In this document: positions 18,540 through 27,742 of the stretch, piece by piece
Numbering within the stretch: position 1 is the stretch's first letter
Layout of the letters: the number at the start of each line of letters is the position of its first letter
Assembly: GCA_021732745.1 (NCBI GenBank)
Contig: JAKFUK010000003.1
Span: forward strand, 434,001-498,000
DNA: 64,000 nt
Source of the DNA: Nevskia sp.
Lineage (GTDB): Bacteria > Pseudomonadota > Gammaproteobacteria > Nevskiales > Nevskiaceae
Direction: 5' to 3'
Notes under the pieces: generated by a model
What the model saw: only the letters and a program-made list of their open reading frames with translations
Told to the model about the DNA's origin: nothing
Database searches by the model: none
Program-made: the position numbers and the translations under genes

Positions 18540-19997
18540 TTGCTTCAGGACCTGCTCCACGTCATCCGGCCGCTCGGCATCCTGCTGATGGCGTTTTCGG
18601 CGGCCTACCTGCCGCCGATCGGGGTGTCGCTGTATTTCGATGAAGGCGCGCTGCCGGCGTTCCTCGCCGGTGCGGCGACCAACTTCGCGGTCGGTTTCCT
18701 GATGTGGGGCGTCGGTCGTCGTCATCGCCGCGAGCTGAAATCGCGCGACGGCTTCCTGCTGGTGGCGCTGATCTGGGTGATGCTCGCTGCCACCGCCACC
18801 GTGCCGCTGATCTTGGGCCTCGGCATGTCGTTCACCGATGCCTATTTCGAGGCCGTGTCCGGGGTCACCACCACCGGCGCCACGGTGATCACCGGCCTCG
18901 ATCACATCCCGCACGCCCACAACCTGTGGCGACACGAGCTGACCTGGCTCGGTGGCCTCGGCATCATCGGCCTGGCGATGGCGGTGCTGCCGCTGCTCGG
19001 CGTCGGCGGCATGCAGGTCTATCGAGCCGAAGCCACAGGGCCGATCAAGGATTCCAAGCTGACGCCGCGCTTCGTGCAGACCGCGCGCTCGATCTGGCTG
19101 ATCTACTTCGGGCTGACCGTGGCCTGCATCCTGTCGTTCCGGCTCGGTGGCATGAGCTGGTTCGACGCTTTCTGCCATTCGTTCTCGGTGATGTCGCTCG
19201 GCGGTTTCTCGACCCACGATGCCAGCATCGGTTTCTTCGATTCGCCGCTGATCGAAAGCATCGCGATCCTGTTCATGCTGCTGGCCGGCATCAATTTCGC
19301 GACCCATTTCGTCTGCTGGCGCGGCCGTTCGCTGCGGCCCTACCTGCGCGACGCCGAGATTCGCACCATGCTGATCCTGGTGGTCGCGAGCAGCGTCGGC
19401 ATCGCGCTGTACATCTGGCTGCTCGGGGTCTACCCCGATTTCCTGACGGCGCTGCGCCACTCGACCTTCAACATCATCTCGGTCGGCCTGACCTGCGGGC
19501 TGGCCAGCACCGATTTCGGCCAGTGGCCGATCTTCGCCAGCCTGTGGATGCTGACGCTGTCTTGCGTGCTCAGCGCGGCGGGCTCCACCGGCGGCGGTAT
19601 CAAGATGATTCGCCTCTTGATCCTGTTCAAGCAGAGCGCCCGCGAGCTGATGAGCCTGGTGCATCCGAACGCGGTGTCGACGCTGAAGGTCGGCGGTCAG
19701 GTGATTTCCGATCGCACGGTGCTGTCGGTGTTCGGCTTCATCCACCTGTACACGATCACCGTGGTGACGCTCGGCTTCGCGCTGGTGATTTCCGGCATGG
19801 AGCTCAGCACTGCATTCAGTGCGGTACTCGCCTCGATCAACAACATGGGTCCGGGCCTCGGCATCGTCGGCCCGGGCGGCACCTACCAGCCGCTCAGCGA
19901 TTTCCAGACCTGGATCTGCACCATCGCGATGCTCGCCGGCCGCCTCGAAGTGTTCGTGCTGATCGTGCTGCTGACGCCGACGTTCTGGCGGGAGTGA
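18540..19997 (+). CDS. trkH: Trk potassium uptake membrane subunit TrkH
   Basis: A 485-residue channel subunit, the length of E. coli TrkH (483). It has the four-fold M1-P-M2 plan; the pore loops are visible as SGVTTTGATV near residue 120, SLGGFSTHDAS near 220, ISVGLTCGLASTDFG near 315 and NNMGPGLGIVGPGG near 435. It imports K+ together with TrkA. No ATG or GTG fits before the first helix; the TTG at 18540 gives exactly the family N-terminus (LLQDLLHVIRPLGILLM), so a TTG start is inferred. It is divergent from thrB and convergent with trkA, not in one operon with it. Confidence 0.93.
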   Translation: MLQDLLHVIRPLGILLMAFSAAYLPPIGVSLYFDEGALPAFLAGAATNFAVGFLMWGVGRRHRRELKSRDGFLLVALIWVMLAATATVPLILGLGMSFTDAYFEAVSGVTTTGATVITGLDHIPHAHNLWRHELTWLGGLGIIGLAMAVLPLLGVGGMQVYRAEATGPIKDSKLTPRFVQTARSIWLIYFGLTVACILSFRLGGMSWFDAFCHSFSVMSLGGFSTHDASIGFFDSPLIESIAILFMLLAGINFATHFVCWRGRSLRPYLRDAEIRTMLILVVASSVGIALYIWLLGVYPDFLTALRHSTFNIISVGLTCGLASTDFGQWPIFASLWMLTLSCVLSAAGSTGGGIKMIRLLILFKQSARELMSLVHPNAVSTLKVGGQVISDRTVLSVFGFIHLYTITVVTLGFALVISGMELSTAFSAVLASINNMGPGLGIVGPGGTYQPLSDFQTWICTIAMLAGRLEVFVLIVLLTPTFWRE

Positions 19998-20005
19998 CGT
20001 CGGGC

Positions 20006-20092
20006 GTAGGGTGGGCAGGCTTCACTTGCCCACCGATTCGCATTCGTTCAATGGCGGCGCACGCGTGGGCAGATGAAGCTTGCCCACCCTAC
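20006..20092. repeat. REP-like double hairpin between trkH and trkA
   Basis: The left half GTAGGGTGGGCAGGCTTCAC continues TTGCCCACC; the right half is its inverse, ending AAGCTTGCCCACCCTAC. Each half folds on GGTGGGCA/TGCCCACC. It lies between two convergent stop codons and may serve as a bidirectional terminator or mRNA 3' stabiliser. Confidence 0.8.
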
Positions 20093-20101
20093 GGACTGGC
20101 C

Positions 20102-21481
20102 TCAGATGAACGTCAGCCCGACCTGAAACAGCTTCTCGACATCCTTGGTCCGGCGCTTGTCGACGATGAACAGGATCACGTGATCTTCGGCTTCGATCAG
20201 CACGTCGTGGTGAGCGATGATCACGTCGTCGCCGCGGACGATCGCACCGATCGTGGTCCCCGGCGGCAGCTTGATTTCTTCCAGCCTGCGGCCGACCACC
20301 TTGGAGTTGTGGCGGTCACCGTGGGCCACCGCTTCGATGGCTTCCGCCGCACCGCGCCGCAAGCTGTGCACCTTGGCGACATCGCCGCGACGGACATGCG
20401 CCAGCAGCGCTGAAACCGTCGCCTGCTGCGGCGACACCGCGATATCGATCGCCCCACCTTCGACCAGATCGACATAGGCCAGCCGGTTGATCAGGCTGAT
20501 GACCCGGCGGGCGCCGAGCCTTTTCGCCAGCATTGCCGACAGGATGTTGGCTTCATCGTCGTTGGTGACCGCGCAGAAAACATCGGTGTCCTCGATGTTT
20601 TCCTCTTCCAGCAGCGCTTCGTTGGCGGCATCACCCAACAGCACCACGACATGGTTCAACTGCTCCGACAGGTAGCGCGCCCGCTCGCCGCCACGCTCGA
20701 TGATCTTGACCTGGCACTTCTTTTCCAGCGCCCGCGCCAGCCGCATGCCGATGTTGCCGCCGCCGGCCAGCATCACCCGCTTGACCGGCCGGTCGACCTT
20801 GCGCAGCTCGGCCATCACCTTCGGGATGTGCTCGCGGGCACCGAGGAAGAACACCTCGTCGTCCGGCTCGATGATCGTCGAGCCCTCCGGAATGATCGGC
20901 TTGCCGCGCCGGTAGATCGCCGCCACGCGGGCATCGACACCGGCCGGCAGATGCGAGGGCATGTCTTTCAACTCGTTGCCGACCAGCGGCCCGCCGTAAT
21001 AGGCGCGCACGCCCACCAGCTGCACCTTTCCATCAGCAAAATCAACGACTTGCAATGCACCCGGATACTCGATCAGGCGCAGGATCGCCTCGGTCACCAA
21101 CTGCTCCGGGCTGATCCGCATGTCGACGCTCAGCGCATCGGGCAGAAACAGCCGGTCTTCCTCGTTGAGGTATTCCGCTGCGCGCACGCGGGCGATCTTG
21201 GTCGGCGTATGGAACAGCGTCTGGCTGATGCGGCAGGCGAGCATGTTGGTCTCGTCGCTGTCGGTGACCGCGATGATCATGTCGGCGTCGTTGACGCCGG
21301 CCCGGCGCAAGGTATCCGGATGCGAGGCGTGGCCGAGCACGGTGCGGATGTCGAGCCGTTCCTGAAGATGGTTCAGCGCAGCACGGCTGGCATCGACGAC
21401 GGTGATGTCGTTGGCTTCGCGGGCCAGGTTTTCGGCCAGGGTCGACCCGACCTGACCCGCACCGAGGATCACGATCTTCAT
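20102..21481 (-). CDS. trkA: Trk potassium uptake regulatory subunit TrkA
   Basis: A 459-residue cytoplasmic NAD-binding gating subunit, the length of E. coli TrkA. Two tandem RCK units are visible. The first Rossmann motif is [20 protein letters not shown] with VVDAS; the second is [18 protein letters not shown] near residue 233. Each is followed by a TrkA_C domain ([13 protein letters not shown]-like region near 190 and [17 protein letters not shown] near 405). It binds TrkH and opens the channel in response to nucleotides. The gene faces trkH instead of preceding it. Confidence 0.97.
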   Translation of the reverse strand: MKIVILGAGQVGSTLAENLAREANDITVVDASRAALNHLQERLDIRTVLGHASHPDTLRRAGVNDADMIIAVTDSDETNMLACRISQTLFHTPTKIARVRAAEYLNEEDRLFLPDALSVDMRISPEQLVTEAILRLIEYPGALQVVDFADGKVQLVGVRAYYGGPLVGNELKDMPSHLPAGVDARVAAIYRRGKPIIPEGSTIIEPDDEVFFLGAREHIPKVMAELRKVDRPVKRVMLAGGGNIGMRLARALEKKCQVKIIERGGERARYLSEQLNHVVVLLGDAANEALLEEENIEDTDVFCAVTNDDEANILSAMLAKRLGARRVISLINRLAYVDLVEGGAIDIAVSPQQATVSALLAHVRRGDVAKVHSLRRGAAEAIEAVAHGDRHNSKVVGRRLEEIKLPPGTTIGAIVRGDDVIIAHHDVLIEAEDHVILFIVDKRRTKDVEKLFQVGLTFI

Positions 21482-21670
21482 GCCGGAGAGAAATTGGACA
21501 GGCTGTTCAAGGCCGCGAAGTTACGCCCGGATGTTGCAGTGCGCAACAAGCGTGAACCCCGATGTCTATCGAGCACTTTCCCTTCGCGAGCAGTGAGACG
21601 GAAAGCATGTCGGCAAAGGCTTGCCGGTATCTGCAAAAGCCGTGATCGGTCGACTGCGATGGTTCGACTT

Positions 21671-22144
21671 TCAATCGGCAGGCCGTGCCCCGGCATAGCC
21701 CGCCTGCCGCCAGGCCTCGTAGACCGCCACCGCCACTGCATTCGACAGATTCAAGCTGCGCATGCCGGGCTGCTGCGGCAGGTAGACGCGGCGCTCGGGC
21801 GGCAGGCTGTCGATCACCTCGATGGGCAGGCCGCAGCTTTCGCGGCCGAACAGCAGCACGTCGCCCGGCTGCCAGACGATCTGATCGAAGCGTGTCGCGC
21901 CCTTGGTGGTGAAGGCGAATATCCGCGCGTCGGGCAGTTTTGCCCGCAACACATCGAGACTGGCGTGGACCTGCATGCGCGCGTACTCGTGGTAGTCGAG
22001 CCCGGCGCGGCGCAGCTTCTTGTCATCGAGATCGAAACCCAGCGGCTTGATCAAATGCAATTGCGCGCCGCTGTTGGCGCACAGGCGGATGACATTGCCG
22101 GTGTTCGGCGGAATCTCCGGCTGGTACAGCGCGACGTGGATCAT
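21671..22144 (-). CDS. trmL: tRNA (cytidine/uridine-34 2'-O)-methyltransferase TrmL
   Basis: A 157-residue SPOUT (trefoil-knot) methyltransferase, the same length as E. coli TrmL. It methylates the 2'-OH of wobble base 34 in leucine tRNAs using SAM. Motifs: MIHVALYQPEIPPNTGNVIR at the start, LGFDLDDKKLRRAGLDY near 43, the knot sequence LLFGRESCGLP near 97, and RSLNLSNAVAVAVYE near 128. An ATG three codons upstream is also possible. In the 189 bases between it and trkA nothing codes; a weak GTCGGCAAAGGCTTGCCGGT hairpin is present. Confidence 0.95.
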   Translation of the reverse strand: MIHVALYQPEIPPNTGNVIRLCANSGAQLHLIKPLGFDLDDKKLRRAGLDYHEYARMQVHASLDVLRAKLPDARIFAFTTKGATRFDQIVWQPGDVLLFGRESCGLPIEVIDSLPPERRVYLPQQPGMRSLNLSNAVAVAVYEAWRQAGYAGARPAD

Positions 22145-22231
22145 CGGCGGCACCGCGATGTTCGGTTGACGCCACCGATACCGCCGCCTAGGCTGCCGTT
22201 ACCGAGATTTTCCATTGCTCCGAGAGATTCC

Positions 22232-22546
22232 ATGTCCCTGATCACACGCGGTTTGTCGTTGTTGGCCGGTGCCGTATTGTCGCTGGCTGCCGCCACCGCA
22301 AGCGCGCAGGACAGCTCCGGTTACGAGGAAACCACGGCTGGCTCGCCTTCCGCCGCGGCGATGACCGTCGATCTGCTGGTCGCCCGGCCGCTCGGTCTGG
22401 TGGCCACCGTGCTCGGCACCGTGGTGTTTGTTGCGTCGCTGCCGTTCCAGGCGCTGGCCGGCAATGTTTCCGACCCGGCCCGCAAGCTGGTGGCCGAGCC
22501 GGCGAAATTCACCTTCGTGCGGCCGCTGGGTGAAGGCGTGAACTGA
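22232..22546 (+). CDS. Small secreted or membrane protein, unknown function
   Basis: A 104-residue protein with a signal peptide (MSLITRGLSLLAGAVLSLAA then ATASAQ, cleavage after residue 25). The mature part is short and contains MTVDLLVARPLGLVATVLGT, a hydrophobic segment, and a conserved-looking end PAKFTFVRPLGEGVN. Similar short proteins occur in many proteobacteria and are sometimes labelled multidrug transporter without evidence. A GAGAG lies before the start and a strong terminator follows, so it is a single-gene unit. Confidence 0.75.
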   Translation: MSLITRGLSLLAGAVLSLAAATASAQDSSGYEETTAGSPSAAAMTVDLLVARPLGLVATVLGTVVFVASLPFQALAGNVSDPARKLVAEPAKFTFVRPLGEGVN

Positions 22547-22568
22547 GCGCGATCGCTGCGCAGCACCC

Positions 22569-22605
22569 AAACCCCTGATCCCGGAACGCGGGATCAGGGG
22601 TTTTT
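22569..22605. terminator. Bidirectional intrinsic terminator
   Basis: AAACCCCTGATCCC pairs with GGGATCAGGGGTTT around a 7-base loop and is followed by a T-run on the plus strand and preceded by A bases. It ends both the small secreted protein gene and the convergent M16 peptidase gene. Confidence 0.9.
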
Positions 22606-22609
22606 CGTT

Positions 22610-25381
22610 TCAGCGCAGCACATTGCCATCGGCATCCAGCACCTTGACCTCGCCCAGCTTCAACTTGCGCACCTCGGCTTCGATCTTCGACAGATCGCCG
22701 ACCACGAACCAGCTCAGCGCCTCCGGCTTGACCAGTGCCTTCGCCGCTGCCGCCACGCCATCCGGCGTCTGCGCGGCGATCAGTTCCGGCAGCCGGTTGA
22801 AGTAGTCGTCCGGCTGTTCGAGTTCGATCAGCCCGGCAAACGCGGCAGCGACCTGGCCGGCGGTTTCGAAGCTGCCGGGCAGCGCCAGCAGGTCGGCGCG
22901 ACGGGCGTCGTCGAGTTCGGCAGCCGACGGCGGGCGCTTGGCGACGATGTCGCGCAGCTCCTTCTGCATCTCGACGATCGAATCGGCCGTGCGGTCGCGC
23001 TCGACCTGCGCCTGCGCCAGAAACACCTGCGGGCCGCGGGTGCGGGTGATGCTGGAACTGGCCCCGTAGCTCCAGTGCTTGTCCTCGCGCAGGTTCAGGT
23101 TCAGGCGCGAGATGAACTGGCCACCGAGCACCGTGTTGGCGGTCGACATCAGTTCCTGACCCGCGCTCTTGCCGTCCGGGGCGATGTTGGCGGCGGCGAT
23201 GATCGACTGCGTGGCACCCGGCTTGTCGAGCAGGAACAAGCGCGGCGCGCTGGCCACGGCCACCGGCGGAATGGTCTTCACCGGCTTCGGCTCGGCGGGC
23301 GCTTTCCAGTCGCCGAAACGGGATTCGATCTGCGGCCGGATCTCGTCAAGCGTGGTGTCGCCGACGATCAGCAGTGTCGCGTTGTCGGGGCGCAGCCAGC
23401 GGCGGTGGAAGGCGATGAGATCGTCGCGCGTGGTGGCGTCGATCACCGCTTCCTCGCCACTGCCGATATAGGCGTAGGGGTGGCCGGCACCGTAGATCCG
23501 GGTCGACAGCACCCGGCGCAGCAGGCCGCCCGGCGAGGCCTTTTCCTGGACGATCGCCGACTTGAGGTTCTGCTTGCTGCGGTCGAGATCGGCCTGCGGG
23601 AAGCTGGGCTTGCGGATGATCGTCGCGTAGAGATCGAGTGCTGGCCCCAGGTTCGGCTTGATCGCCGACAGCGTGACCATCGAGGCCTCGCGGCCCGAGG
23701 AAGCGCCGATCTCGATGCCGAGTTCAGCCTGCCGGCGGGCGATGGCCAGCGAATCGAGCGTGCCGGCGCCTTCGTCGAGCTGGCCGAAAGTCATTGCCGA
23801 AATGCCGGTCTTGCCAGCGGCGTCGGCGGCGCGGCCGGCATCGACGATCAGCGCCATCTCGACCAGCGGCACGCCACGGCGCTCGATCACCGCGAGCTTC
23901 AGGCCGTTGGCGAGTGTCGCGCGCGCCACCGGCGGCAGCTTCAGCGCGGCGGACGCCGCCGGCACCGGCAGCTTCGAGCGGTCGACGGTTTCCGTGGCCG
24001 GCTTCAAGCCATTCTCGGGCAGCACTTCCAGCACCAGTCGGCCGTCGCCCAGCCAGCGGCGGGCGGCATCGCGAACATCGGCGGGCGTAGCTTCCTGCTC
24101 CCACTTCAGCTCGCGCTTGTACTGCGCCGGATCGCCGTGGAACACCTCGTTGGCGGCCAGCAGCTGGCCCTTGGCGCCGACGCCATCGAAGGCCGGCAGC
24201 AGGTCGGCATAGCGCTGGGTCTTGATCCGCGCCAGTTCGGCGTCAGTCGGCCCTTGATCGAGCAATCGCTTCACTTCCTCGTTCACCGCCGCTTCGATCG
24301 GCGCCAGGCTGGCACCGGGGCGCGCGCTGGCGACGATCGCGAACTGGCCGGCGATCTCGTCGGCGCTGACCGAGGCGCTGATCGCGCTGGCGGTCTGGTC
24401 GCGGTAGACCAGACGCTCGTACAGGCGGCCGGTCTTGCCGCTGGCCAGCACGTCGGCGAACAGATAGAGCAGCACCACGTCGCGCTCGCCGTCGCCGGGC
24501 AGGTTCCAGATCGAGTACAGGCGCGGCAGCGGCACCTTGTCATTGATTTCAAGACGCTTTTCGGCCGCCAGCGGTGCCGCCCAGGCCTTGGCGTGGGACA
24601 CCGGCTCGCTGGCCGGAATGGCACCGAAATACTGTTCGGCCTTGGCCCGGGCTTCGGCGACGGTGATGTCGCCGGCCAGCACCAGGGTCGCGTTGTTCGG
24701 GCCGTAGTAGCGCTTGAACCAGGCTTTCACATCGTCGAGCGTGGCCGCGTTCAGGTCTTCGTCGGAGCCGATCGTGGTCCACGAGTACGGATGACCTGGC
24801 GGATAGGCTTCCTTCGACAGGATTTCCCGCAAGGAGCCGTACGGCTGGTTCTCGCCCTGGCGCTTCTCGTTGAGGACGACACCGCGCTGCTCGTCGAGCT
24901 TCTTCTGGTCGATCGCACCAAGCAGATGACCCATGCGGTCGGATTCGAGAAACAGGGCCAGATCGAGCGCGGCGGTCGGCACCGTCTCGAAGTAGTTGGT
25001 GCGGTCGCGATTGGTGGTGCCGTTGATGCCGGTGGCACCGGCCGGTTCGAGCGCGCGGAAGAACTCGTCGTTGAAGTGCTCGGAGCCGTTGAACATCAGG
25101 TGCTCGAACAGATGGGCGAAGCCGTGGCGGCGCTCGGGCTCGTCCTTGGAACCGATGTGGTACCAGACGTTGACCGCCACCAGCGGCGTCTTGTGATCCT
25201 CGTGGACGACCACGGTCAGGCCGTTGGCGAGGCGGAATTTCTCGTAGGGCACGTCGATCGGCGGCAGCTTGGCCGTGGCACCGACCTTGGCGCTTGCCTT
25301 CGCAGGCTTGACGGTTTCAGCGGCAGCAGCAGACCCGAGGCCGAGGCAGAACGCCGCAGCCAGTGTGACAATCACGCGCAT
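22610..25381 (-). CDS. Two-domain M16 zinc peptidase, exported
   Basis: A 923-residue insulinase-family protein with a signal peptide (MRVIVTLAAAFCLGLGSAAA). The first M16 half keeps the inverted zinc motif HLFEH (H90, E93, H94), with a downstream LDEQRGVVLNEKRQ helix supplying the third ligand. The second half from about residue 480 (ANGLKLAVIERRGVPLVEMA) lacks the HxxEH motif, as is usual for the inactive partner domain. It probably degrades peptides in the periplasm in a clam-shell chamber. The ATG giving the signal peptide was chosen over a longer overlapping frame. It is divergent from ampD, 36 bases between starts, and ends at a bidirectional terminator. Confidence 0.93.
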   Translation of the reverse strand: MRVIVTLAAAFCLGLGSAAAAETVKPAKASAKVGATAKLPPIDVPYEKFRLANGLTVVVHEDHKTPLVAVNVWYHIGSKDEPERRHGFAHLFEHLMFNGSEHFNDEFFRALEPAGATGINGTTNRDRTNYFETVPTAALDLALFLESDRMGHLLGAIDQKKLDEQRGVVLNEKRQGENQPYGSLREILSKEAYPPGHPYSWTTIGSDEDLNAATLDDVKAWFKRYYGPNNATLVLAGDITVAEARAKAEQYFGAIPASEPVSHAKAWAAPLAAEKRLEINDKVPLPRLYSIWNLPGDGERDVVLLYLFADVLASGKTGRLYERLVYRDQTASAISASVSADEIAGQFAIVASARPGASLAPIEAAVNEEVKRLLDQGPTDAELARIKTQRYADLLPAFDGVGAKGQLLAANEVFHGDPAQYKRELKWEQEATPADVRDAARRWLGDGRLVLEVLPENGLKPATETVDRSKLPVPAASAALKLPPVARATLANGLKLAVIERRGVPLVEMALIVDAGRAADAAGKTGISAMTFGQLDEGAGTLDSLAIARRQAELGIEIGASSGREASMVTLSAIKPNLGPALDLYATIIRKPSFPQADLDRSKQNLKSAIVQEKASPGGLLRRVLSTRIYGAGHPYAYIGSGEEAVIDATTRDDLIAFHRRWLRPDNATLLIVGDTTLDEIRPQIESRFGDWKAPAEPKPVKTIPPVAVASAPRLFLLDKPGATQSIIAAANIAPDGKSAGQELMSTANTVLGGQFISRLNLNLREDKHWSYGASSSITRTRGPQVFLAQAQVERDRTADSIVEMQKELRDIVAKRPPSAAELDDARRADLLALPGSFETAGQVAAAFAGLIELEQPDDYFNRLPELIAAQTPDGVAAAAKALVKPEALSWFVVGDLSKIEAEVRKLKLGEVKVLDADGNVLR

Positions 25382-25417
25382 GGAAAAGCCCTTGTTGATG
25401 TTGATCCGGAACCGCCG

Positions 25418-26047
25418 ATGACGGCGCTGAGCTGCGAGTCTGACCGTAGCGTCATCGCGGACGTTCCGTCGAGCCTGCGCGTGCGCGATCACCGCCTGAG
25501 CGGCGCAGCCTATCGCGCCTCGCCGAACTGCGACGAGCGGGCCGATCCGCAGGACCTCGCCCTGATCGTGATCCACAACATCTCGCTGCCGCCCGACACT
25601 TTCGACGCCCATCCCGATGCCCCGGACGGCAGCTACATCGACGATCTGTTCCTGAATCGGCTCGATGCTGCCGCGCATCCCTACTTCGCCACGATCGCCG
25701 AGCTGCGCGTGTCCGCGCACCTGTGCATCTTCCGCGACGGCTCGATCCGCCAGTACGTGCCCTTCGACCGCCGCGCCTGGCATGCCGGGGCCAGCGAGTG
25801 GCGCGGCCGCACGCGCTGCAACGATTTTTCGATCGGCATCGAACTCGAAGGCAGCGACTTCCGGCCGTTCACCGATGCCCAGTACGCCGCACTGATCGAG
25901 ACGATCAAAGCCCTGCTCGCCGCCTATCCGACGCTGAGCCGCGAAGCGATCGCCGGCCACAGCGACATCGCACCTGACCGCAAGACCGATCCCGGCCCGC
26001 ATTTCGACTGGTCGCGCCTGCACGCCGCACTCGGAGCAAGCGCTTGA
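25418..26047 (+). CDS. ampD: 1,6-anhydro-N-acetylmuramyl-L-alanine amidase AmpD
   Basis: A 209-residue cytoplasmic zinc amidase (Amidase_2) that cuts the peptide from anhydro-muropeptides during cell-wall recycling and so lowers AmpR-dependent beta-lactamase induction. Zinc ligands are readable as H53 (LIVIHNISLPP), H181 and D191 (AGHSDIAPDRKTDPG). The substrate loop WHAGASEWRGRTRCNDFSIG with IELEG is typical of AmpD. About 20 extra residues precede the conserved domain from the ATG at 25418. It overlaps ampE by four bases. Confidence 0.95.
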   Translation: MTALSCESDRSVIADVPSSLRVRDHRLSGAAYRASPNCDERADPQDLALIVIHNISLPPDTFDAHPDAPDGSYIDDLFLNRLDAAAHPYFATIAELRVSAHLCIFRDGSIRQYVPFDRRAWHAGASEWRGRTRCNDFSIGIELEGSDFRPFTDAQYAALIETIKALLAAYPTLSREAIAGHSDIAPDRKTDPGPHFDWSRLHAALGASA

Positions 26048-26904
26048 TCCTGCTCGCGATGTTGCTGGCACTTGGTGCGGAACGGTTGCTGTCGTCGCAC
26101 CGCCGCGGCAGCGCGGCCGATCCGGTGCTGGCGCGCCTGTGGCCGAAGCTGCCGCAGCCGGTGCGCGGCTTCGTCGGCACGCCCTGGCTGCTGGCGATCG
26201 CGGCGACGACCCTGGTCGCGCTGATCGCCCATCAACTGTCGTTCGCGCTGTTCGAGCTGCTGTTCTCGGCGGCCGTGCTGCTGATCTGCTTCGGCCCGCG
26301 CGATCTCGCCGACGATGTGCAGCGCTTGCGTGCCGCGCGCAGTGCCGGCGATGCCGCGACCGTCACCCGGCTGACCCGGGCGCTGCAACTCGGACCGATG
26401 CCGGACGCCGATCACCGCTCGCTGCTCGGTGCGCTGTTCATCCAGAGCCACGAACGGCGCTTCGGGGCCTGCCTGTGGTTCGTGATCGCCGGCCCGGCCG
26501 GTGCGGTGCTGTACCGGATCGCCAGCCGGATGGCGGTGCTGATCGAGGAACCGGCCGCGCAACGGCAGGCGGCGCTGCTGCACAGCCTGCTGGCCTGGCT
26601 GCCGGCGCGGATCACCGCCCTGCTCTACGGCATGGCCGGCAGCATGGACGATGCGCTCGACGCCTTCGGCCGCGTTCATCGCGAGCCGCAGAGCGGCATC
26701 GACGGCTGGCAGCGGCGCAGCTGGAGCCTGCTCGCCGAAACCGCGAACGCCGCGCTGGACTGGGAAGACGCCCCCGGCAGCGGGCCGATGATCGCCTCGT
26801 CGCTGGACGCGACCCTGGCCGAAGTGCTGCGCATGGAAACCCGCGCCACGCTGATCCTGCTGGCGCTGGTGGCGATGTTCAGCGCCGGTGCCTGGGTGTC
26901 CTGA
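26044..26904 (+). CDS. ampE: AmpE-like inner-membrane protein
   Basis: A 286-residue membrane protein with about four hydrophobic segments (1-12, 48-85, 140-165, 265-283). FGPRDLADDVQRLRAARSAG, FGACLWFVIAGPAGAVLYR and a WLPARITALLYGMAGSMDDA segment are typical of AmpE and related CobD-like proteins. It is thought to help AmpD signalling. The TTG start overlaps the ampD stop (TTGA), giving strong translational coupling. A helical metal-receptor gene follows four bases after the stop. Confidence 0.88.
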   Translation: MILLAMLLALGAERLLSSHRRGSAADPVLARLWPKLPQPVRGFVGTPWLLAIAATTLVALIAHQLSFALFELLFSAAVLLICFGPRDLADDVQRLRAARSAGDAATVTRLTRALQLGPMPDADHRSLLGALFIQSHERRFGACLWFVIAGPAGAVLYRIASRMAVLIEEPAAQRQAALLHSLLAWLPARITALLYGMAGSMDDALDAFGRVHREPQSGIDGWQRRSWSLLAETANAALDWEDAPGSGPMIASSLDATLAEVLRMETRATLILLALVAMFSAGAWVS

Positions 26905-26908
26905 GCAC

Positions 26909-27742
26909 ATGCTGATCCGATCCCTGCTCGTTGCCGCAGCCCTGCTGGTCTGCACCGCCGCACAGGCCGAAGCCCGCCGCGTGGTCACCCTGGCACCGCA
27001 TCTGGCCGAACTGGTCTGCGCGGCCGGCGGCTGCGAACGGCTGGTGGCGGTGTCGGCGCATAGCAATTTCCCGCCACCGGTGGCGCAGCTGCCTCAGATC
27101 GGCGACGGCTGGCAGGTCAACCTCGAAGCGGTGCTGGTGCAGCGGCCGGACTTGATCCTGGCCTGGGACGGCGGCACGCCGGTCGACAACATTGCCCGGC
27201 TGCGAAAACTCAATCTGCGCGTCGAAGCGCTGCCGATCTCGACGCTCGACGGCGTTGCCGATGCGCTGGAAACGGTCGGCGGCTGGCTCGGCACCGAGGC
27301 AGCGGCGAAAGCAGCGGCGACCGCCTATCGCCAGCGGCTGGCCGGCTTGCGCGCGAAACATCGCGGCGCAACACCGATCCGGGTCGTCTACCAGATCGAG
27401 ACTTCACCGGCCTACACGGTCAACGGCAAGAGTCCGATTTCCGAAGCGATGGCGGTCTGCGGCGGCGTCAATGTGTTTGCATCACTGCCGACCCTGGCAG
27501 CGACGGTCGGGGCCGAAGCGATGCTGGTCGCCGCCCCGGAAGTGGTGCTGTACGGCGGCGAGGAAAACGCTGCCGACATCCGCGCCTACTGGGCGCGACT
27601 CAGCTCGGCACCGGCGGCGAAAGCCGGCGCGCTGTATCCGATCGACGCCGATCGTCTGGCCCGCGCCGGGCCTCGCCTGCTCGACGGCATCGAACAGGTC
27701 TGTGCGCGGCTCGATCAGGCAAGGGCGAAACGCGGTCGCTAG
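26909..27742 (+). CDS. Periplasmic BtuF-like cobalamin/metal-chelate binding protein
   Basis: A 277-residue protein with a signal peptide (MLIRSLLVAAALLVCTAAQA). It then shows the helical-backbone receptor fold: RRVVTLAPHLAELVCAAG, LVQRPDLILAW, and a second lobe with PIRVVYQIETSPAYTVNGKS and APEVVLYGGEE. This is the BtuF/FhuD-type class III binding protein that delivers vitamin B12 or siderophores to an ABC importer. No permease or ATPase gene is adjacent. It starts 4 bases after ampE, so it is read with ampDE. The stop overlaps that of the convergent histidine kinase within CTAG. B12 as ligand is plausible because MetH is encoded in this window, but is inferred. Confidence 0.82.
   Translation: MLIRSLLVAAALLVCTAAQAEARRVVTLAPHLAELVCAAGGCERLVAVSAHSNFPPPVAQLPQIGDGWQVNLEAVLVQRPDLILAWDGGTPVDNIARLRKLNLRVEALPISTLDGVADALETVGGWLGTEAAAKAAATAYRQRLAGLRAKHRGATPIRVVYQIETSPAYTVNGKSPISEAMAVCGGVNVFASLPTLAATVGAEAMLVAAPEVVLYGGEENAADIRAYWARLSSAPAAKAGALYPIDADRLARAGPRLLDGIEQVCARLDQARAKRGR

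Noticed and set aside
21482-21670. Possible small RNA or gene between trkA and trmL
   Set aside because: Only one weak hairpin and no start with a ribosome site; not enough to call a feature.
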